Shown one piece after another: positions 5,978 through 7,062 of a stretch of DNA of 7,062 nucleotides. The stretch is taken from contig CAMEZU010000097.1 of NCBI GenBank assembly GCA_945947925.1, positions 1 to 7,062 of the forward strand. The letters are read 5' to 3'. The notes beneath the pieces are model-generated. The model was not told the DNA's origin and searched no databases. It saw only the letters and a program-made list of their open reading frames with translations. Each line of letters begins with the position of its first letter. The stretch's first letter is position 1. Source of the DNA: an uncultured Verrucomicrobiota bacterium (GTDB lineage Bacteria > Verrucomicrobiota > Kiritimatiellia > RFP12 > UBA1067). The translations under genes were made by a program, and so were the position numbers.

Positions 5978-6589
5978 ATGACTCAGGCACAGGTACTCAA
6001 GGCATTCAAGGACACGGGCGCGCTGCTCGAGGGACATTTCGAGCTCCGCTCCAAGCTTCACTCCAACCGCTATTTCCAGTGCGCGAACGTGCTGCGCTAT
6101 CCGCGCATCGCCGAGAAGCTCTGCCGCGAGGTGACGCGCCAGGCCGTGAAGAGCGGCAAGCTCGGCAAGAAGATCGACGGCGTCATCTCGCCGGCCGTGG
6201 GCGGCATCCTGGTCGGACACGAGGTCGCGCGCGAGCTCAACGTGAAGTGCATCTTCGCGGAGAAGGTCCAGGGCGAGGGCGTGGACGCGACCGGCAAGCC
6301 GAATACGGTCCTCGCGATGCGCCGCTTCCAGATCAAGAAGGGCGAGCGCTACGTGGTCGCCGAGGACGTCGTCACCAAGGGCGGCCGCGTCCAGGAGACG
6401 ATCGACCTCGTCAAGGCCGCAGGCGGCAAGGTCGCGGGCGTCGTCCTGCTCGTCGACCGCAGCGCCGGCAAGGTGAAGTTCGGCCGCATCCCGATGTTCT
6501 CCCTCATGCAGATGACGCCCGAGACCTGGACCGCGGCCGAGTGCCCGATGTGCAAGGCGGGCGGCAAGGCCTGCCACCCCGGCTCGTAA
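5978..6589 (+). CDS. pyrE: Orotate phosphoribosyltransferase
   Basis: This cytosolic enzyme transfers the phosphoribosyl group from PRPP to orotate to make OMP, the fifth step of UMP synthesis. The 203 residues give a typical length. Visible features are the N-terminal GALLEGHFELRSKLHSNRYFQC (14-35), ISPAVGGILVGHEVA (70-84), FAEKVQG (93-99) near the catalytic loop, and the PRPP-binding motif VVAEDVVTKGGRV (126-138). The family usually has TTGGS in that motif, whereas TKGGR is seen here. Residues 100-110 (EGVDATGKPNT) look like a small insert in the catalytic loop region. The end CPMCKAGGKACHPGS carries C189, C192, C199 and H200, an extended form of the C-P-x-C...PGS tail of the short bacterial OPRTs. 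AAAGGA at 5962-5967 is the likely ribosome binding site, 10 bases before the ATG. The gene starts 15 bases after the small membrane protein and was probably carried on the same transcript. Confidence 0.92.
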   Translation: MTQAQVLKAFKDTGALLEGHFELRSKLHSNRYFQCANVLRYPRIAEKLCREVTRQAVKSGKLGKKIDGVISPAVGGILVGHEVARELNVKCIFAEKVQGEGVDATGKPNTVLAMRRFQIKKGERYVVAEDVVTKGGRVQETIDLVKAAGGKVAGVVLLVDRSAGKVKFGRIPMFSLMQMTPETWTAAECPMCKAGGKACHPGS

Positions 6590-6622
6590 GCTTCACGACT
6601 GAGGTCCTCTCGCCATGAGTCG

Positions 6623-6639
6623 TCCCCGCGCGTGGGGGA
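6623..6639 (+). terminator. Weak terminator-like hairpin after pyrE
   Basis: TCCCC (6623-6627) pairs with GGGGA (6635-6639) across a 7-base loop, 34 bases after the pyrE stop. Just upstream, ACGACT (6595-6600) can pair with AGTCGT (6618-6623) around an internal GAGGTCCTC palindrome. No T-run follows, so this is not a classical intrinsic terminator. It may instead protect the mRNA 3' end. Confidence 0.3.
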
Positions 6640-6836
6640 GGGTCAGACTTGATTGCCGCAGTAGATCTTCTTGGGGATAAAACTCCCGGCATGAGAAACT
6701 CTCGCGTCACCCTTCCTAAAGTGTACGGGACCCCGCAGTATCTATCCGGTTTCGCTGCCGGAACGGAAGGCGAGCGTGAGCGAAGCCCGTCTGCGTCTGT
6801 CTGCGGTTTCAATCTGAGAGGCTTGATGTCTCCGAC

Positions 6837-6849
6837 GGGGACGGTCCCC
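6837..6849. repeat. REP-like palindrome
   Basis: GGGGAC-G-GTCCCC is a perfect 6-base inverted repeat around a single G, inside ACGGGGACGGTCCCCATTTGG. Very similar GGGGAC/GTCCCC palindromes occur as dispersed REP-type repeats next to Y1 (REP-associated) transposase genes in several bacterial groups. That likeness is from memory and was not searched. No transposase gene is in the window. Confidence 0.45.
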
Positions 6850-6893
6850 ATTTGGGCTTCGTGCTGATTTGCGAATCCGTGGCGGACGATGGG

Positions 6894-7059
6894 TGAAACA
6901 CAGAGCGCCCTTCGGGCGTCGAAGGCGAGGGTGACTGGAGGGGTGCTTCGCGTCGGGCGTCAGCTTCCTTCGGCGAGCCGACGGGCCCCGTGTGGGGCGG
7001 AGCGAAGACTCATCGGACACTTTCCGCTCACCGTTGCGGAGCAACGGCTCTGTGTTCCA
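6894..7059. repeat. Hairpin-rich element bounded by an inverted repeat
   Basis: TGAAACACAGAGC (6894-6906) and the reverse complement of 7047-7059 (TGGAACACAGAGC) match at 12 of 13 bases. Each arm leads directly into a 3-base-loop hairpin: CGCCC-TTC-GGGCG (6906-6918) on the left and CCGTTGC-GGA-GCAACGG (7031-7047) on the right. Between them lie TCGGC-GA-GCCGA (6970-6981) and GCCCC-GTGT-GGGGC (6985-6998). The element may continue past the window's right edge. Confidence 0.5.
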
Positions 7060-7062
7060 AAA

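Larger units (their letters stand above)
6590..7062. other. Non-coding region rich in inverted repeats
   Basis: No convincing gene is found in these 473 bases. Base composition is visibly less GC-rich and less codon-like than the genes, particularly in 6641-6780. Short open frames exist on both strands but lack recognisable motifs and run through palindromes. The region holds a possible weak terminator near pyrE, a GGGGAC/GTCCCC palindrome (6837-6849), and a hairpin-rich stretch (6894-7059) bounded by an inverted repeat. I see no tRNA, rRNA, CRISPR or known riboswitch. Lower-confidence readings are a relic of REP-type repeats, a small non-autonomous element, or an unrecognised structured RNA. 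Confidence 0.7.

Noticed and set aside
5048..6577. A 509-codon - strand open frame opposite the ExbD-like gene, the small protein gene and pyrE
   Set aside because: It runs antisense to three real genes, including the clearly recognised pyrE, and has low-complexity composition.
6504..6851. A 115-codon - strand open frame overlapping the pyrE end and the non-coding region
   Set aside because: It starts inside the REP-like palindrome and ends inside pyrE, and its composition looks like translated repeat sequence.
6649..6867. A 72-codon + strand open frame after pyrE
   Set aside because: It reads through the REP-like palindrome, has no ribosome binding site and matches no family I know.
6590..7062. 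tRNA, small stable RNA or CRISPR array in the terminal non-coding stretch
   Set aside because: No TPsiC-arm pattern, RNase P/tmRNA/SRP signature or regularly spaced direct repeats could be seen. The only repeats are inverted ones.

Overview
The window is dense, GC-rich bacterial DNA with all genes on the + strand. It contains glyA, era, a TPR-repeat exported protein, a MotA/TolQ/ExbB-type channel protein, an ExbD/TolR-type protein, a small membrane-anchored proline-rich protein, and pyrE. The last ~470 bases are non-coding and rich in short inverted repeats. The organism is a high-GC, probably Gram-negative bacterium, because an ExbB/ExbD-type envelope complex needs two membranes. The operon style and tandem short repeats would suit a PVC-group bacterium such as Kiritimatiellota or Lentisphaerota, but that is only an impression and cannot be proved from this sequence.

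Layout. 1-1270: serine hydroxymethyltransferase, whose frame stays open to the left edge, so its true start may lie outside. 1271-1318: a short gap with tandem 7-base repeats. 1319-2275: Era, the 16S rRNA-binding GTPase, with a repeat-encoded proline-rich insert. 2276-2299: another short gap with a different 7-base repeat that runs into the next start codon. 2300-5962: four genes joined by 4-base stop/start overlaps (ATGA, GTGA, ATGA). They are a secreted TPR protein, an ExbB-like protein, an ExbD-like protein and a small anchored protein. 5978-6589: orotate phosphoribosyltransferase, 15 bases after the module. 6590-7062: non-coding.

The four-gene module is the most interesting part. By architecture it is an ExbB/ExbD (TolQ/TolR) energy-transducing complex with a periplasmic TPR partner. 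However, the ExbD-like protein has Thr33 where the family has its essential membrane aspartate, and the ExbB-like protein has Ala where the pore threonine of transmembrane segment 3 is expected. No other acidic residue is seen in the ExbD-like membrane segment. The complex may therefore be a non-proton-conducting derivative, or one that uses a different ion path. The fourth gene has a membrane anchor and a Pro-rich tail and resembles no family I can name.

No promoter or strong intrinsic terminator is evident between the genes. Spacing suggests that era through pyrE, and perhaps glyA, are co-transcribed.
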